NCBI GenBank assembly: GCA_019787685.1
Contig: JAHNUO010000015.1
Coordinates: 806,001-870,000, forward strand
DNA: 64,000 nt
Direction of reading: 5' to 3'
DNA from: Chiua virens
Taxonomy: Eukaryota > Basidiomycota > Agaricomycetes > Boletales > Boletaceae
Shown here: positions 1-11,849 of the stretch, in pieces
How the letters are laid out: each line of letters opens with the position of its first letter
Position numbering within the stretch: position 1 is the first letter of the stretch
Notes under the pieces: generated by a model
What the model saw: only the letters and a program-made list of their open reading frames with translations
Told to the model about the DNA's origin: nothing
Database searches by the model: none
Program-made: the position numbers and the translations under genes

Positions 1-1018
1 CTAACGATGATGACCATTCCCCTATTTATATGTTACGAGCTTATACGATACCATCATAGAAGGGTCGTAATACGATGCTAGGACTTCGCCTTAAGTAACT
101 CTTGGACAAATGATGAACCGCGTTCAGGGGGTTGTTGTAATGATTTGATGGATGCAGTCTGACAGGAGATGGTCGATCACGATACTGTTCATGAAAGAGA
201 CTCGCCGAAAATAAACGCAAGGACTGGAAGTCTGGCATGCCAGTGTTCGATATTCCGTCACCACCTATACATAAAATTTGACGTGGACTCCTTTCAAGTT
301 CTACTAGCAATGTGGTTGATCCTCGAACCACAAAGTGTTGGCCGACTCGTCTCTTATTTCTGTTTTACAATTGATGGCCTTGACGAGTGACGGAGTGGCG
401 GCTAACGTCATGATGCCGGCATGAGCGAGTGAGTGAGGCCTTACTCAAACTTTTGAAACAAGATACTCAGTCTGAACGAAATCAGATCCTGAGTTATCTG
501 ATTGGGACAGTCTTGTCACTCTGCTTCAAATTGCTGAGACGAATCTCATCCGACTCAGTGGTATTCTATCCTTCCACCCCTCTCCCGTCTCAGTTTGTCA
601 CCCTTCCGACCGCCGGCGAGTCTTTTGATCAAACGAACGGATGACGACTTTCTCTCCTGGTTTCAACACTGGCAGTCATTCGTGATTATGTTCCTGGTCG
701 TTTCGTTGAGAGCTAAACGCGTCCAACATTCTCAAGCTGTAAATCTGAATCTCGTCCGTGGTAAGTATTTCCCACACCTTTACATCCGACGTTCCGCCTG
801 TGGAAGCCCTCTTGCGCACGAGCTGACTGCCCCGTTTCAACCGGTGATTTCAATTTATTGCGCGTGACAATCTGTTTCATTGGTCATGCATCCTCTTTCC
901 CTGAAGCGTGGAGATCGTCTACCCTTGACACTTCAGTGGGCTATAAGTACTTCAAGTTATACTTCCTTTCCATGTCTTTTAGCGGCTTCAAATCCTTTCT
1001 GATCTTTCAATCGTTATC
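1..1018. other. Upstream intergenic region, no gene recognised
   Basis: Short open frames exist on both strands, but none has a recognisable domain, a convincing splice pattern or a neighbour it could join. The last 80 bases look like a fungal promoter leading into the secreted-protein gene that starts at 1019. I see no repeats in this stretch that recur elsewhere in the window. Confidence 0.5.
942..947 (+). promoter_or_regulatory. TATA-like box of the secreted-protein gene
   Basis: TATAAG lies 77 bp upstream of the ATG at 1019, in a pyrimidine-rich context typical of fungal promoters. Assignment rests on position and sequence only. Confidence 0.4.
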
Positions 1019-1361
1019 ATGAACTTCTCACTGGCAGTTTTTGTTTCCTTGCTTGCCCTTGTGGCCAGCCTACCATTTGCCCAGGCGGATCCGCCCACGC
1101 TAAAACAACTAATTGCATTCGAGTCGCCTGAGCTCGGTGAGCGGTGGGCGGTGGACCAACAATCCTTCGTTATCACATGGTAGGTCGACATGTTTTTGTA
1201 TGACACTCTCAAAATTCCCCAACTGCAGGCTTCTATTACCCAAGGCCGATCTCCCCTATTCGCTAGGTGGCAAGCTTGTCGATTTTTATATGCACTGGAA
1301 GCTCCCAACCGGGCAAAGCGGAAGTGCATCTCTTACCCGGTTCACTGATCATCATTATTGA
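1019..1361 (+). CDS. Small secreted protein, Kre9/KNH-like N-terminal pattern
   Basis: The ATG at 1019 opens a signal peptide: a hydrophobic run from residue 3 to about 20, followed by an AQA-type cleavage site near residue 23. Exon 1 is 1019-1179, an intron of about 49 bp ends in CTGCAG at 1228, and exon 2 runs to the TGA at 1359-1361, giving 97 residues. The stretch ESPELGERWAVDQQSFVITW resembles the start of the Kre9/KNH-like module of fungal secreted or GPI-anchored Ser/Thr-rich proteins (Pro, Gly, Trp, then an ITW ending). Those proteins are usually longer and have a Ser-rich tail, which I do not see here, so this may be a shortened or broken copy. The start is supported by the TATA-like box 77 bp upstream. 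Function is not known. Confidence 0.5.
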
Positions 1362-2141
1362 GCAAGCTGGTTAGGTACAGTATTGAGTACAATGATCCCG
1401 CTTTATTACGGCAAATTCCGTGTTGTGTTGAAAACCCCCTCAAGAATAGGACTTGTTGCAGTTGTTTGGTTCTCCAGTGAGTAGTAATGTACTTCCGCAC
1501 GAGCGGCATTTCCTGAATTTCTTCCGGAGTGGTGGCTGTGGACCAGGCGCTTGGAGTCGTCCAAACCACGGAGGTTAAATGGCCTCTAATTTAATTCTAG
1601 TGACCAGCCCGTCTCACGAGGCAAGCCGTCGATAGACTCGGCATCCCTTCGGGCGAAGAATCCACCGAGCTTGGCTTTGTGGTATCTCATGCTGCACAGC
1701 GACTCGATTCATCGCGCTCTTTCAAACGTCAAGATACCCGTAACGTGCCAGTAGTCCGAAGCATTCAGATAATGCAGCTAACGATCACAAACCAAGGAAC
1801 AAACGAACCTCGGTATCATCGGACGGCTGAATCGAAGGGGTCACAAAATGCGGTCGTGAAGACGACATGGATGAATGTAGAAGGTGCAATCAGCAGTGAA
1901 TGTCGCAAGAAAACGAACACGGCGGGCCAACGGAAAAGTTGCGAGGGGGTACAAGTTCTTGATGCGGTCTTGGAAAGAGCCCACTTGCTATGTGTCGTAG
2001 AAAACCCCTACATGTCTCAACGATACTTGTAATACAGAAAACGATCATTGCCATATCTCCGAAAGAGCAAAGATTTAGATGATTGGAGACGGGACCAGCG
2101 CAAGCAGGTGACTGGGCCGATGTGTTACGAAAGGGCCCCCG
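1362..2141. other. No supported gene
   Basis: One plus-strand open frame of 117 codons (1679-2032) is rich in charged and polar residues and matches nothing I know. A decayed continuation of the upstream secreted-protein gene is possible but cannot be shown. Confidence 0.4.
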
Positions 2142-2535
2142 TTATTCGCCCAATTTATGGAGATACACTTGCTGATCCTGGGCGCCAAGTGACATCGCGA
2201 GCCCTTTCATGAAGCAACGGGGAACGACCGGTATGACGCTCTTCTGAAACTTGATATCGACTTCGGAGTCGTCGTGCACATAGGTAGGTATGAAGGAGAT
2301 AGAGCCTCCTGACCCGTGCTGGACAATAACACTATCCGGACACTTCCCGAGGGGTTTTTCGCAAACAGTCACTGGCTTACTGGGACGAGTGTATCCGCAT
2401 CTACACGAGCATGATCTCTCCGACTTGACGTTCGACGCCTACGGCAATTTCGAGTGCCGTATCTTCGAGGAACTGGCTGTCATCCTCCTCTAGCTCACCC
2501 CATACCACAGCCTCCTCGAGCCCCTTGTTTCCCCA
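2142..2535 (-). other. Possible exons of an unrecognised protein
   Basis: On the minus strand an open stretch of about 44 codons (near 2535-2400, acidic, containing GELEEDDSQFLEDTALEI) is followed by a second open stretch (2372-2142, containing CEKPLGKCPDSVIVQHGSGG). A very short intron between them is conceivable. The residue composition looks like protein rather than noise, but I cannot name a family, find a start or show that the two belong together. It may be a relic. Confidence 0.2.
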
Positions 2536-2729
2536 GTTTCATGAAGGGCGAACAACGAGTTCATGTTGGAGGCTTTCTCAAAACAGCTAGGTAAACTGTC
2601 GAGTTGAACGATCTATTGATCTTAACAGACGGTAAAAGTAAATAGCAAGGACGACGTACAGTGTTGAAAGATTTCCATCCATTAAAAGGGAGAAGAGACT
2701 GAACTCGTGCGCGGACATTTCCAAAGTCA

Positions 2730-2890
2730 GAGATGAACACGACTGAGAAAAGTAAGGTCGCTTTGGCAAGCAGAGCAAACCGGCTACACTTATCATCGAA
2801 AACCTGCCAGACCGGACATGTAGAGTGAAAAAAAAGATGGAACACAAGGTCCTTATACGCAACCGAACAATGAAAGGGAGTGTAGAATCA
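2730..2890. repeat. Diverged dispersed repeat, partner of 7,598-7,800
   Basis: The segment from AAAGTCAG through TAGAGTGAAAAA near 2736-2830 aligns with 7598-7720 at roughly two thirds identity with small gaps. It is followed in both places by a GGAGTGTAGA block. In both places it lies far upstream of a WD40-family start, so it seems to be part of the long 5' flank duplicated with those genes. Confidence 0.45.
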
Positions 2891-3059
2891 GATTGAAGGT
2901 CTGCCTTGAATCAGATGCTTGAAGCTCGACTGTGGAGAGGAGATGGATTGGTACGACACGCGCGACACTACTACCTACAGTCGCCAGCCACTGGGCCAGG
3001 ACCCCGCACCATGGGGAGGGGCACCAGCCCAGGTCCTGGCACAGGTTATCCCCCCCGCA

Positions 3060-4005
3060 CAACGGGTTCGGTATCAGCCTTCACTTGGTTGTGATTTCGA
3101 CGTGGGCGTTGTGTCAGATCAAACCTTCAATGACAAGGGTATCCGTCCGAGTCATGTTGAGAAAATGGCCGAGGTTAGCGGCCAAGCGTCCACGGAACAC
3201 CCAGTCGAGCGTGTCGAGGTGAGGTTGGGTCAATATGAGCATCCAGAGCTCTTCATAGGACGATCGCCACTCCTGCATTAAGTACGAGGATTGTATGCCA
3301 GGTGCAGTCCAAGAATAGGATCGTACGAGTGCTCGGGGTGAGTCGTGCAGGTTAGACTGAAGACCTGCGGTAATGCTCCAGGGCCAACCCATACATATTG
3401 ATGAGATTACAAACGGTGCACGAGCGGATTGCTTTTCAAGAAAACCAATTAGAGATAGAGTGCCGTGCGAGGGGTGGGGTGACAAATCGAACATGAGTCG
3501 TGCAATATTTTGACAGGGAAATATTGACGAGAGCAATGGATACGAACAGTGCGAGCGACGTGGAGAACATAAAGGCGAGAGAGGTGCTTGTTGCTCTCTA
3601 GCAATAGGGAGGGTCAGAACATGATGAATAGGACACAATCTTCCGATAACAATGAGCAGACGACTTGAGAGGTCGCCTGTGCTAGACATTGGCCGGGGAG
3701 GGTTTATAGTTGATCACTACTGTGTGGCTGACATGATGCAGGGTGAGGGGCGTGTAATGTTGCGAAGTAAAACGCTACAAAATGTCTTGTCAAAATCTTG
3801 AAAACCTTCTGGCTTGTACTCCAAGTGGTGGTTGTGAGGGAAACGCTTGGCGCCAATCAAAAGACCGGGACGCTAAGGTACAATGCGGCGGCGGGTTGAA
3901 TGAGGGCGGCCGTAGGTCCAGCAAAGAGAAGCAAAAAGAGAGGGCGAGGTGAGATCGACCAAGGGAAGCATTCGAGGAGGCTATGGTGACGAGCATCCTC
4001 CGCGT
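3060..4005 (+). pseudogene. 5' relic of a WD40-family gene
   Basis: This stretch matches the 5' flank of the WD40 genes further right. It shares the block around 3168-3215 with the inverted flank near 36,380, GGGGTGAGTCGTGCAGGTT with the flank at 8,060 and 36,240, and the promoter motif CCAATCAAAAGACCGGGACG near 3855. From about 3896 it reads like the start of exon 2 of the family (a LNEGG motif, then a lysine/arginine/glutamate-rich stretch and FEEAMVTSIL). Homology stops near 4,005, before any propeller sequence, and MCCA begins 170 bp later. It is the left-hand, truncated member of the array. Confidence 0.55.
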
Positions 4006-4178
4006 ACTGGGCCCTCAAGGCGCCTCACTAATGTTCCGTAGGGTAGTGCGGCATTGAAGGCAAGATGAAAGAATCACGTGATCGTGATCGTGATCTCGGA
4101 TGAACGGACGGAACTTCTTGAGCGAGTCTCTTGCAGCTTGACTACTAACATCCACCAGCCTCATTGTACGCGACGAAG

Positions 4179-7100
4179 ATGTTACCTACACAGCGTACTG
4201 CAGCTCGCTCTCTTGGCCGGATACGCGTCCAGTCGATCACCCAAGGACCAGCTGTCGTTCATACACCCAGGACACCCGGCAGATCCGGACAGGCGCGAAC
4301 TCTTGCTAGTACATGGAACATTCCACCAGAGACAAGACGTATAGCTTGCCCTATGAGGGTGTCCACATACCGAGGACTCGCGACCGCCGTGTCGAGTAAG
4401 TAGAGGCATCACACCTGAATCCGCACGTGCTGACGTCCTGTGAACCTGCCAGTGGATACTTCCTCTTCAAAGAAGCCTCATTTTGACAAGATCCTTATCG
4501 CCAACAGGTGTGCCAACATAATTGTGCGCGCACGTTTGCTAGTCCTCATGTGTCGTGTACGTGTCTCAGGGGAGAGATTGCATGTCGTGTGATTCGGACA
4601 GCCAAGAAGTTGGGGATCAAGACCGTGGCAGTGTATAGTGAGGCGGATGCGCAGTCGCTGCATGTTCTGGAAGCAGACGAGGCATATTGCATCGGTCCAG
4701 CTCCTTCTGCAGAAAGCTATGTGCGTGTTTGATGTGCAAAAGGCACTGGTCCGTGCAGTATGTTGAACTGGTGATGTTAGTTGCGCATGGACAAGATCGT
4801 CGAGGTGTGTCACAAGAGTGGTGCACAGGTCCGTCTCGTGTTTCCTTCATTTGATGGGTCTCTTTTTAACCACAAGACGTTTAGGCTGTCCATCCCGGGT
4901 AAGATGTCATTCCTCTCACTCAGGTGTCATCTTGATTGGACGGGTTGGTAGATATGGTTTCCTGAGCGAGAACGCCAAATTTGCCGAACGACTCGCAGAA
5001 GAGGGGATTGTATTCATTGGACCCCCGTCGAATGCTATTATTTCCATGGGTTCCAAAAGGTCAGGACATATCCATGAATATGTTGTACAAAAATGTTTGA
5101 ACAAAACAAAACAGTGAATCAAAGAATATCATGTCCGGTAGGTCATCCTCACCCCATGTTCAACCTCGTAGTGGCATCGCCAACATTTGTAAATAAAAGC
5201 TGCTGGCGTGCCATGCGTTCCGGGGTATCATGGTATCAACCAAGATCCCGAATTTCTCTTTACTGAGGCGGAGAAAATTGGTGAGTCTCCGAGGATTATC
5301 AACGGGCATTACTTCGGGTTAAGATATGTTCTCATCTTAGGTTACCCTGTTTTGATCAAAGCCATTCATGGCGGTGGTGGCAAAGGCATGCGTGTCGTAT
5401 CGATACCCTCCGAGTTCGTGGATGCCCTGGAATCCGCGAAACGCGAGTCTTTGAAGGCATTTGGTGACGCGAATGTTCTCATCGAGAAATATATCGAGTG
5501 CCCGAGGCATGTCGAAGTACAGGTCTTTGCGGATATCTTCGGAGGTGTTGTTAGTCTCTGGGAACGAGATTGCTCCGTACAAAGACGCAACCAGAAGATC
5601 ATCGAAGAGGTAGGACGTATATCGACACTTCAGTATACAGCCGTCTAACCGTGCATGTTTACTAGGCTCCTGCACCAGGTCTTTCCCCCGAGCTTCGCGC
5701 GGATTTATCCGACAAGGCCGTCGCCGCCGCGAGAGCCGTCAACTACGTTGGTGCGGGCACGGTAGAATTCATTTTTGATAATGATACCCAAAAGTTCTAC
5801 TTCATGGAGATGTGGGTGCATAGCGGTTTGTCGTTTGATTTAAGCTTACACTGATATGTAACAGGAATACGCGATTGCAAGTTGAGCATCCCGTTACAGA
5901 AATGATAACTGGCCTTGACCTCGTGGAATGGCAACTGGAGGTATTATGAACATTCTAGCACTGTTTCATAGTGGGCTCACGTACGCAACAGGTTGCAGCT
6001 GGAAACAGACTTCCCCTCGCTCAATCATCTATCCCTCTCGTCGGACACGCCTTTGAGGCACGGATTTATGCGGAGAATCCCAGAAACGATTTTCTTCCGG
6101 ATTCGGGACGGCTCGTATACCTCTCAACACCCACTCCAACACATGTTTTTGCACCTCCACTACCACCTCGTGGTGAGGAACTACTTGAGCCATTGCGACG
6201 TGTGCCGGATACATCCACCGCGATTACCCCATCCCTGCGACTTGAACAAGGATTCACTGAAGGTGCTCAGATCGGTGTCTTTTATGACCCAATGATCGCG
6301 AAGCTCGTGGTCCATGGACGCGATCGGACCGAAGCTTTGAGAATGCTTAGGCGAGGATTGGAAGAATATAAAGTAGTTGGAGTCTCTACAAACATCGAAT
6401 TTCTCAGAACCCTTGCAGGCCACGATGCGTTTATCGAAGGGGATGTCGAAACAGGATTCATCAAGAAACACCGTTCACAATTGTTCCCCCAGGTTTTAGA
6501 CCCCTCCCCAGAGGTATTAGCCCAGGCTGCACTATACGTCATCCTTCGAGATCAAATAGACCCACTCGCCCTTACTTCTCCCGGCCCTTCCCCGTGGGTG
6601 TCTCTTGGCGCACAAAGATTTGGCGGCGATGTCTACGAGCGTACCGTCACACTATCCAAGGACGAAACGTCTGCTGTTCCCATCATAGTCACGCTCAAAT
6701 ATACCTCTCCCAATCACTTTGATATCGCTGTGGATGGTTCCTCGCCGACGACGTTCAACTCGGTCTCTGCGAGTCTTACCTCTCCCACAACGCTCGCTGC
6801 ATTTTCGACGAAGACGACTATTATCTCCCAGTCTCCCCCGCCTGCCGTTCCCGTATCCACATCTCCAAACTCAATGGAGCGGCTTCATCTCTTCTCAGCG
6901 GACGGGACGAAGACGACACTTACGCTTCCGCCTCCTGCTTGGCTGCTATCCTTGGATGGCGATGTCCTGGGGGCACACAAGGGCGCGCTGCGTGCACCCA
7001 TGCCCAGTCTCGTCGTCGAGGTGCGCGTGAGCCCGGGACAACGCGTCGACAAGGGACAACCGGTCGTCGTTTTGGAGAGCATGAAAACGGAGACGGTACT

Positions 7101-7212
7101 AAGAGCCGAAGTAGCGGGTGTCGTGAAGGCTGTTGGGTGTACCAAGGGTGAGATGGTCGAAGAGGGGAGGGAGTTGGTGGATATCGAAGAGGATGTGGAG
7201 GGAACGCGATGA
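4179..7212 (+). CDS. mccA: Methylcrotonoyl-CoA carboxylase alpha (biotin) subunit
   Basis: This is the biotin-dependent mitochondrial carboxylase subunit of leucine breakdown, which works with a beta subunit encoded elsewhere. About a dozen short introns interrupt it. The ATG at 4179 starts an Arg-rich, acid-poor leader typical of mitochondrial import. Then come the biotin carboxylase N-domain ([19 protein letters not shown] across the intron at about 4508-4570; [13 protein letters not shown]), the ATP-grasp domain (HGGGGKGMR near 5370; [15 protein letters not shown] split by an intron near 5820-5870), the C-domain ([10 protein letters not shown] near 6055) and a biotinyl domain at the C-terminus. 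The biotin site reads ESMKTE near 7075-7092, where many homologs have AMKM; the lysine is kept. Length and domain order fit the family. A CACGTG lies about 100 bp upstream of the start. I see no frameshift. Confidence 0.93.
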
Positions 7213-7597
7213 ACTCGTTCATCTGTTCGTCGGCCTTGTGCTGTAGGTGTCGTCCGCAGTACTTTAGGGACATGTCAACGACTGTAACTTGAATGTTTTC
7301 GATCGACTTTTCTTTGATACCTCGACGGGGAATGCTCATCTAATGGTATCGTCCCACAGGCGGACATGGAGTATGACATGTACGTGTTTTCGTTGGTTCC
7401 TCCTGAGTAACTGGCACTTGTGTCTGTGAGCTGTCTTTCTGGGATCTCGTCCTTATCCCACATACAGTTCAGACCATCGCGACATCGAGCCGCGACATGG
7501 TACTCTGGCTGACTGGGACAATTTCCTCCAAGGCGTCCACAAGCGTGGTATGTTTCGGGGATAGAAGAACAATGATTCACAAACTCGGCGGTTCCCA

Positions 7598-8340
7598 AAG
7601 TCAGCTAGGATATGAATGCGACCGAAAAGGAACGTCGCTTTGGCGAGCGACCGGACACAGTTACCATTGAGAACACGGGAACCTAGAAGACCGGAAAGGT
7701 AGAGTGAAAAATAGGCCAATCAAAGAAGGTAAATGCAAAAATCCCTACAGACGACAGCGCACTGGCAACCGCTAGTTCACAATAAAGGAGTGTAGAGTCA
7801 TTAAGATCGGATACTTGAGGTTACATGGGCTCAATAGGTTCCGGCAAGCTTGGTTTTGGAGCGGGTTTTGTATCAGATTAATCCTTGTCCGTGATGGCAG
7901 CTTTCTCGATGGCAGTGCTATCCATCACACTCGTATTTGGCGTAATGATCGGGGGTATTGGCCAAACATTCACAAAACATATCGCGAGGTGACGTAGCTA
8001 TTTGATGGGAAGGGTAGTGCCACCCCACACTTCCAAGAGTAAATCGCACGTGTGTTTGGGGTAAGTCGTGCAGGTTGACGAAACGGGAGTAAGTGACGGC
8101 GGGAGTGAAAGGGATGGTGTATTCAAGTCAGATGGCCTGTGGAGCGGTCAATATCTCGGGACATGTAAGATGTGAGAGGACCTGTACTCAGACGCATAAG
8201 GGCGAACCTGTTACTGGCTAGCAACGAGGGTTGGGATGTGGTGGGTAGGACACGCTGAAATCCAATCTTCCGATGAAAGGATGGCTAATGTGAGGGTGGG
8301 TCTGTTGTGTGAAACGATAGCCAGGTTAAAGTTGTCAATG
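7598..8340 (+). repeat. Long 5' flank of WD40 copy 1, shared with other copies
   Basis: Between MCCA and WD40 copy 1 there is no gene I can support. The sequence carries blocks also found upstream of the relic at 3 kb and, inverted, upstream of the copy at 35.5 kb. Examples are the GTCGTGCAGGTTGACG block near 8,065, a GACATGTAAG block near 8,160 and an AATCTTCCGAT block near 8,262. The flank was evidently duplicated together with the genes. Confidence 0.5.
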
Positions 8341-8474
8341 TGTAACTGTCTGACATGTGCCCCAGCTAGCAGTTCCTGAACGGACAGAGGTAGTACAAAC
8401 GCGGAGGTGACGCGGTGATATTACGTGTATGTCAGGGGCAAAGGGTTGCTCACTCTTACTTTCATCCGCCGATA

Positions 8475-11224
8475 ATGCTTCGCAGTTTGCATCAACTACT
8501 GGCACGGGGGAAAGGTGAGTAGACTGACAGGACGATCAGAAGGATGATACTAACGAGACAGAAGAGTCGAACGAGAGTAGGTCAAGCAAGGCAGAGCCAA
8601 ACGAAGTCAGGGCAAGCGGAGAACGACAAGGTGATGCATTTAAAGAGGCCATGGTGACGGGGATCCCTCTAAACAGGGCCACTGCTGCCGTCCCGAAGAG
8701 TAGGGCAGTACCGAGTCAGAGCAAGCAACCGAAACAGATGCTGATCCCAGATGGCCAAGGCGAGGCGATCAAAGGGGTGATATCGACGAGGAGTCATCCA
8801 AACGGGGCCACCACTGCCGTTCGGGAGGGTAGAGTGGTGTCGAGAAAGGGCAAGCAAAGGGAAGAAAGGCTAAACCCATATGTCCGAGGCGAGGCAATCA
8901 AAAGGGTAACACCGAAGCACAAGGGACAGATGCTAGGCAAGGTCACCAACAGGGTGATGCTGGCAAGGAGTGGTCCAAACGGGGCCTCTCCTGCGAACTC
9001 GAAAGTGGTCAAAATCGATGTCCGGGAGGACATCTTGTCGATCGTGTTCATGGTTGATGGAAAACATGTTTTGACTGGTGGAATACAGGGGAAGATTCGA
9101 TGTTGGCGGATTGACTCGGAGGGCGGGAAGGAGGTAGGGAAACCGATGGATGTGGGGACTGAGGTCTACGACATTGCAATCTCGCAAGATGGCAAGTGGG
9201 TTGTCAGTGGGGCGAGACAAGGATTTGTGAAGATTTTCGATGCAAAGAGCCGAGAAATGGTGAGAGAGTTGAAAGGACACTGGGCAAAAGTGAACGTGGT
9301 CGATATATCGCCAGATGGTACGAAAATCGCGTCGGGATCGAATGACTGGACGGTACGAATTTGGTCGCTCTCGACAGGCGAGGAACTGCGAAGGCTCGAC
9401 AAGCATAGCTGCGAGGTTACCTTGGCTGCAGTGAAATTCTCACCAAACGGACTCTGTTTCGCGACTGCTACATGGTCAGGGTGGTCATGGTCACGCCAGT
9501 CCGTTCGAATCTACGACACTGAAAATGGCCAACTCCTCGCCGATTTCGAGATTCGAGTTGGTTCACAGTGGAATCAATCCGTCGCGTGGCATCACGACAG
9601 CAAACATCTCTTTGTTGCCTCAAGGGATGGCCACATTCATCATCTCGACGTATCGACTGGGAACACACTAAAAAAATGGCGCATCTACAGGGGTCATAAC
9701 CCTCGCAGGTGCATTGCCCTGGCAAGTGACATTACATACGTTGCAGCTTCCACTGGTCGGATCCGTGTCATTCTACGACACGGTCACACATAAACAGCTC
9801 GGGTTCCCCGTAGACCAGCTTATGAACCCCATCGAATCCTTGGTTATATCTCCAAATCATGAAATGGCGATGGGCGTGGGCGACACCATCATACTGCGGG
9901 ATTTGCGCAACATCCTTCCCGCTCGTTGTTTTGACCGTGTGAGTGTACCACTTCAAATGGTGTCATAGCTTTCCTCATCGCAACCCAAGGCCACTCGTGA
10001 GCTTTGCCAAAAGCTTACTGACGTCCGGAGTCGCTATGAGGTGCAGTTTCGCTTGCTACAGGACCGCAAGATCGCCGCTCTCTCTGCTGAGCTGGAGCGC
10101 AGAAAGTATTCAGTTGCCAGGAAGACGGACAAACTTGTTGCTGTGCGCCGAGAGCTTGATCGATTCCCTGATGTTTCACACGAGCTTCTCTCCACGCGCC
10201 ACGACCTCAGGACATCCGAAGGTCGCATCCACGAGATAGATCAACAGTACCAGGTTCAGCTAAGGGACATCACGTCGGCTGCTGCACGAGATCAACCTGG
10301 TTCACCTCCCATTCAGCATTCCGTCGCAGACTCGGATGTCTACGCTGAGAAGGCGCTCGTCCGCAACCTCGAAAGCCTGAATACAGATATTCGACAGACT
10401 TCAATGTCTATATCCACGTATCTCATTCGCCACATCCGGTCTCCTGGTTCCAAAGAACAATCATCTGCGATCCAACGTGCCTCCGTGTCTATTCCTCAAT
10501 CCTTGGTGGATCACTTACGGACAATGTCACACCATGACCTGTCCTCGTACCTACCACTCACGTTTCGGACCTACCTTATATCCTACTTCCACCAAATCAT
10601 TTCCTCGTGGGCCACGGATGCACGAACGGACAAGCTCCTCAGCAACATGTATACACGATCGCGCAAATCAGGCAGGTCGCCAATCTTCACGTGCTATCAA
10701 TTGCGTTGCTAACAGTATCAACAGAACCCCCAACTTTTGTAGCCAGTTGGCGCTCGCTCACACACACCAATATGTCCGATTGCACCAACGACGTATCTGA
10801 CACTCTCATCTCGCGTGCCGTACGAGGTCTTGCCGACATCGCCGTCACGGCTGACTGTGCCGCTTCGGCATCCGACACAGCATCCAAGCTGTTGCCCAAG
10901 TTCGGGAAAAACGTCTCGGTTATGCTCGCGACCGCCGAGAAACTTAGGAAATTGATCGGGGAAGTGGTCGACACGGATTATGAAGTCGTCCTCGTTCGTC
11001 CTCCGCAGACGTTCGACGAGAGCTCGATGGTGGTGGATACCGACAGAGATTCAGGGATACCAGCCGGGAGAGGAAGGGGCAAGAAGGTGCTATGCACCAC
11101 GCGTTTGGGGTTGATAAAGGAGGCCGTCCATGAGTCGCATAATCCGGTGCCGAGTGCTAACACTTTGACGACGACGACTGTGGTCAAACCATCCGTTGTT
11201 CTGCAGGAAAATAGATGGTGCTAA
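8475..11224 (+). pseudogene. WD40-helical family, copy 1, one frameshift
   Basis: Four exons: 8475-8514 (MLRSLHQLLARGK), 8562-9938, 9990-10671 and 10725-11224. Exon 2 encodes a disordered linker followed by a propeller of about seven WD40 blades (blade motifs such as TVRIWSLSTG). Exons 3 and 4 encode a helical/coiled-coil region and a conserved C-terminal domain ending in ENRWC. One extra A at 9761, in the codon run for STGRSVSFYD, shifts the frame inside the last part of the propeller; everything else is open. This is either a recent pseudogene or a base-call error. Intron 3 starts with GC instead of GT. WD40 propellers bind partner proteins or peptides; the C-terminal domain is not one I can name. 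Confidence 0.8.
8627..8997 (+). repeat. 129-bp coding minisatellite in copy 1 linker
   Basis: Three units start at 8627, 8756 and 8885, each with an RQGDAFKE/GQGEAIKG/RGEAIKR motif, and the spacing is exactly 129 bp (43 codons). Each unit contains an N-R/G-A-T/S core. The third unit is degenerate and runs into the propeller. The other copies carry one or fewer full units, so the linker length differs between paralogs without breaking the frame. Confidence 0.6.
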
Positions 11225-11849
11225 TTTATATCTCTCCGAGTCATCGTTGTTACCGTATGTACGAAACCGAGCAAATGATACATTTTGAAGTACTCCATGC
11301 TCGGCCTTCGAGTCTGGTCTGTTGTGGTCACGTCTCTTGGTTCGCATTGCAATTGTGAGTAACCCCATCAAATTGCACCGTAGTCATGATATTACAGTAT
11401 ACTCATCTACGAACCCCAGCTCTCTCTCCATTCACACCGCACCCTAATCGATCTGCCACCTCCATCATGACCCATCATCTGCACAAATGCACTGAACCCA
11501 TCCCAAACTACGCCGCGATTCCCAGTTGTTGGTCTGAGCATGGATGGCAGCCCCGGCTTCGTGGATTAGCTAGGCAGGTAGTCTCATTCTGAAATGCGCC
11601 ATCACTGGCGTCTTCACCATCATCTATACAAATGCACTGAACCCATCCCAAACTGCACCGCAATTCCCAGTTGTTGGTCTGAGCGTGGATGGCAGCCCCG
11701 GCTTCGTGGATTAGCTAGGCAGGTAGTCTCTCTTCAGCTTGGCTCGGGGAAGATTAACATCAGTTTCTCCAACGTCACCTCTGAGTTCGAAATGATTCGA
11801 AACACGGGGTCTGACCTTTTGACGTGGTTTTCGTGTCAAATCAGCCCCG
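11225..11849. repeat. 3' flank and 143-bp tandem duplication
   Basis: The first 170 bp are the conserved 3' flank of the family (ATATCTCTCCGAGTCATCGTTG). Then a block containing GATTCCCAGTTGTTGGTCTGAG and ending at GCAGGTAGTCTC occurs twice in tandem, about 11,476-11,587 and 11,620-11,731, offset by about 144 bp with few differences. The same block recurs at 15,590-15,665 and, more diverged, near 21,960-22,030. No gene lies here. Confidence 0.6.

Noticed and set aside
3114..3689. Minus-strand open frame of 191 codons
   Set aside because: It covers the repeated WD40 5' flank, has no intron pattern or domain, and is not open in the related flanks.
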